Source: an uncultured Collinsella sp. (GTDB taxonomy: Bacteria; Actinomycetota; Coriobacteriia; Coriobacteriales; Coriobacteriaceae). From it: a stretch of DNA of 7,968 nt. The notes under the pieces were generated by a model. It made no database searches, had not been told where the DNA came from, and was given only the letters and a program-made list of their open reading frames with translations. A program made the translations under genes and the position numbers. Below are positions 6,168-7,968 of the stretch, in pieces (the stretch's first letter is position 1; each line of letters starts with the position of its first letter). The stretch is from the NCBI GenBank assembly GCA_958446785.1, contig CAUCXP010000060.1, positions 1-7,968 of the forward strand, given 5' to 3'.

Positions 6168-7767
6168 TCACGCGCCCCCTTTCTGGACGAGTTCATCCAA
6201 GAGCTTCTCCGTAAACAGGTTGCCGCGACCCAACTGGCCGGCAGGATCGAGCTGGAGTTTGAGGCGCGCCGACTCGACCATGGCCTCGTGGCCGTACATC
6301 GTCTCCAAGAAGCCCGCCTTGATCTTGCCGACGCCGTGTTCGGCAGAAACGGCACCGCCCATGGCCGTGACCTCGGAAGCCCACTGGGCAAAGAGCTCTC
6401 CACCACGACGGTAGTCTTGCGCATCGCGCGGCAGGATGTTCACATGCAGATGGTTGTTCCCGATGTGTCCCCAGGCAGCAGACTCAAGCCCGCTTTCGGC
6501 CAGCGTGCGGCGATAGAGGGCCATGACATCGGCAAGGCGTGCATTGGGCACCGACATATCCGATCCCAGCTTGGTAATGGTGGGGTCGGTGCGGCGACGC
6601 TCGTCAATGAGCATGTTGACGCTCTCGGGCACCGCGTGGCGGAAGAACCGCTGGCACTCGCGATCGACTTCGGTGCGGGCGACCCATGTCGCATCGTCGC
6701 GGCCGCCCGCAAACTCCAGCACCCATCCAAGGTGGTACAGCTCCTCGGTCGCCTGCGCCTCGTCATCGCAGTCGAGCTCCACGTAGACACAGACCTTTGC
6801 CTCGTCGTCGAGCGCCGGCAGCGAGGCAAACGCTGTCGACTGCTCGCGCTGGCGACGCAGGATATCCAGGGCGCCAGCATCGAAATACTCAATAGCGGCG
6901 GCATGGGACAGCACGGGACGCACGGAATCGGTAAAGGACACGGCCTTGTCTTCGCTATCGAAAAAGCAACTCACACCCCATACGACCGAAGGTGCCGCCT
7001 GCAGGGCGATCTCGAGCTCGGTAATGACGCCGACGTGCCCACGCACCGATAAAAAGATCGATGGCGTCCATATCGTCCGCAACAAAATACCCCGAGGCAT
7101 TTTTGGTCTTGGGCATGGTGTAGTCAGGAAGATCAAGCTCGAATGTATGACCCTCTGCCGTCACGAGCGACAGGTGGCGGCCCTGGGCAAAAGCCTCGCC
7201 GCGCTGAAGCTCAAGCAAATCGCCATCAGCCAGCGCGACGTGGAGTCCCGTGATATGCGGGCGCATGGGGCCGTAAGCGTAGCTGCGGGCGCCGGAGGCG
7301 TTGCATGCCGCCATGCCACCCAGACAGGCAGATGCCTCGGTGGGATCGGTGGGAAAGAACTGCTCGGGGGACTCTTGGAACTCCTCGTAGGCCTCAAGCG
7401 ATGCCTGGTCCCAACCAGCGGTCGGCAGTACCTTCTTGCTCAGCTGCTTACGCAGCTCCGAGAGCACAACGCCCGGCTCCACGCGCAGCAGAAATTGGCC
7501 TTGTTCATCGCGGCGAAGGCCCAAGTAGCGATTCATACGGGAAGTATTGAGGATATGCCCACCGTGGGGCACGGCACCGGCGGCAAGGCCGGTTCGGGCG
7601 CCCTGAACCGTTACCGGGACACGCTCGGCATGGAGCGTTTCCAAAATGGCACGGACCTCGTCTTCCGTTGTCGGAAACGAGATGCTCGATGCTTCGCCCG
7701 ATGCACGAGATTCATCGCGGCCATACTCTTCGAACTCATCGGTGAAGGGTTTAATGGTTGCAGACAC
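6168..7767 (-). pseudogene. FAD-linked 2-hydroxyacid (lactate/glycolate-type) dehydrogenase, interrupted by a frameshift
   Basis: Two overlapping reading frames make up one protein of about 533 residues. The first (GTG 7767, with GGGGGAG 5 nt upstream) runs correctly through residue 241. It carries the FAD-binding type-4 motifs GARTGLAAGAVPHGG (56-70), FPTDPTEASACLGGMAACNASG (138-159) and MPKTKNASGYF, ending in DLFIG. The second resumes at GHVGVITELEI about 7040 and ends at 6168. It includes the C-terminal GHIGNNHLHVN (6438-6470) and SAEHGVGKIK (6318-6347) motifs that complete the active site. Relatives have GSEGxLGVIT here; only 4 nt separate the two conserved glycine codons instead of 6, so a 2-nt loss fits best. 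The family oxidises D- or L-2-hydroxyacids such as lactate or glycolate; with etfB and ferredoxin::etfA downstream, the lactate dehydrogenase/ETF complexes of anaerobes are the best model. Substrate is not certain. As written, translation reads out of frame after Gly241 and would lack the C-terminal substrate and FAD regions. Confidence 0.88.
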
Positions 7768-7968
7768 GCGAACTCCCCCTTTAGCTAACTACAGTGTTTG
7801 CAGGGAGATGTTACCGCATCGTTTCGTCGACGTGTTCGAGACCGTCTCCATAATTGGCGATTTTTACGTTTGTGCAATTCGGCGAACGGCAAGGCTTCCT
7901 CGGCAGACGATGCTTTTGACACATATCGCCCCGCCGTCGCCGACCGCTCGATTGTCGCTCGAAAAAAG
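7768..7968. other. Upstream region of the dehydrogenase-ETF operon
   Basis: No gene is visible in these 201 bp. The operon promoter should lie here, but the only candidate is weak: TTGCAC (7872-7877, minus) and AATTAT (7850-7855) with 16-nt spacing. A perfect TTGACA occurs on the plus strand at 7916-7921 with no matching -10 box. At the right edge, CGCTCGA is directly repeated at 7945-7951 and 7956-7962, followed by six As. Read on the minus strand this is a T-tract that may be the tail of a terminator whose hairpin lies outside the window. Confidence 0.3.

Noticed and set aside
7040..7060. Programmed -1 frameshift in the dehydrogenase
   Set aside because: The T-run is not in an X XXY YYZ heptamer in the zero frame, and the needed shift is +1/-2. 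No obvious downstream pseudoknot was seen.
6288..7788. Long plus-strand ORFs (6288-7052, 6946-7788) opposite the dehydrogenase
   Set aside because: Shadows of the FAD-linked dehydrogenase; no ribosome binding sites and no recognisable domains.
7916..7921. Perfect TTGACA on the plus strand as a divergent promoter
   Set aside because: No -10 box occurs at 16-18 nt downstream (the sequence there is GC-rich), and no plus-strand gene begins in the window.

Overview
The window looks like chromosomal DNA from a GC-rich anaerobic bacterium. The codon use, the oxygen-sensitive 2[4Fe-4S] ferredoxin::EtfA arrangement and the gene mix suggest an anaerobic Actinomycetota of the Coriobacteriia (Collinsella-like). 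That assignment is inference from pattern recognition; no rRNA or marker gene is present. No tRNA, rRNA, CRISPR array, insertion sequence or phage gene was seen.

Layout from left to right. (1) At 1-841 on the minus strand is the N-terminal part of a membrane-anchored GGDEF-type protein (probable diguanylate cyclase) that runs off the left edge. (2) At 842-1029 are hairpins that probably end the next operon. (3) At 1030-2052 (minus) is a 2-keto-3-deoxygluconate permease (KdgT family). (4) At 2203-3208 (minus) is an overlapping azlC-azlD pair, a two-component branched-chain amino acid exporter. (5) At 3209-3334 is a divergent promoter region with a perfect 11-bp inverted repeat. (6) At 3335-4147 (plus) is an HD-domain phosphohydrolase, the only plus-strand gene. 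It overlaps the stop of the next, convergent gene by 4 bp. (7) At 4144-7767 (minus) is a tightly packed operon, transcribed right to left: FAD-linked 2-hydroxyacid (lactate/glycolate-type) dehydrogenase, then etfB, then ferredoxin::etfA. (8) At 7768-7968 is its upstream region.

The operon in (7) has the parts of the lactate dehydrogenase/electron-transfer-flavoprotein complexes known from anaerobes (LctBCD of Acetobacterium woodii is the model). There, electrons from a 2-hydroxyacid are handled by a flavin dehydrogenase together with a bifurcating ETF and ferredoxin. As written here, the operon is broken twice. The dehydrogenase has a frameshift exactly at the conserved glycine-rich loop of its FAD domain (about 7040-7047). 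The ferredoxin::EtfA chain has an in-frame amber codon (4990-4992) at the junction of its ferredoxin and ETF parts, with no credible restart nearby. Everything else in the operon is well conserved, so the lesions are either very recent, or sequencing/assembly errors, or (least likely) recoding sites. This is the most interesting part of the window. I found no evidence for a wholly new system.
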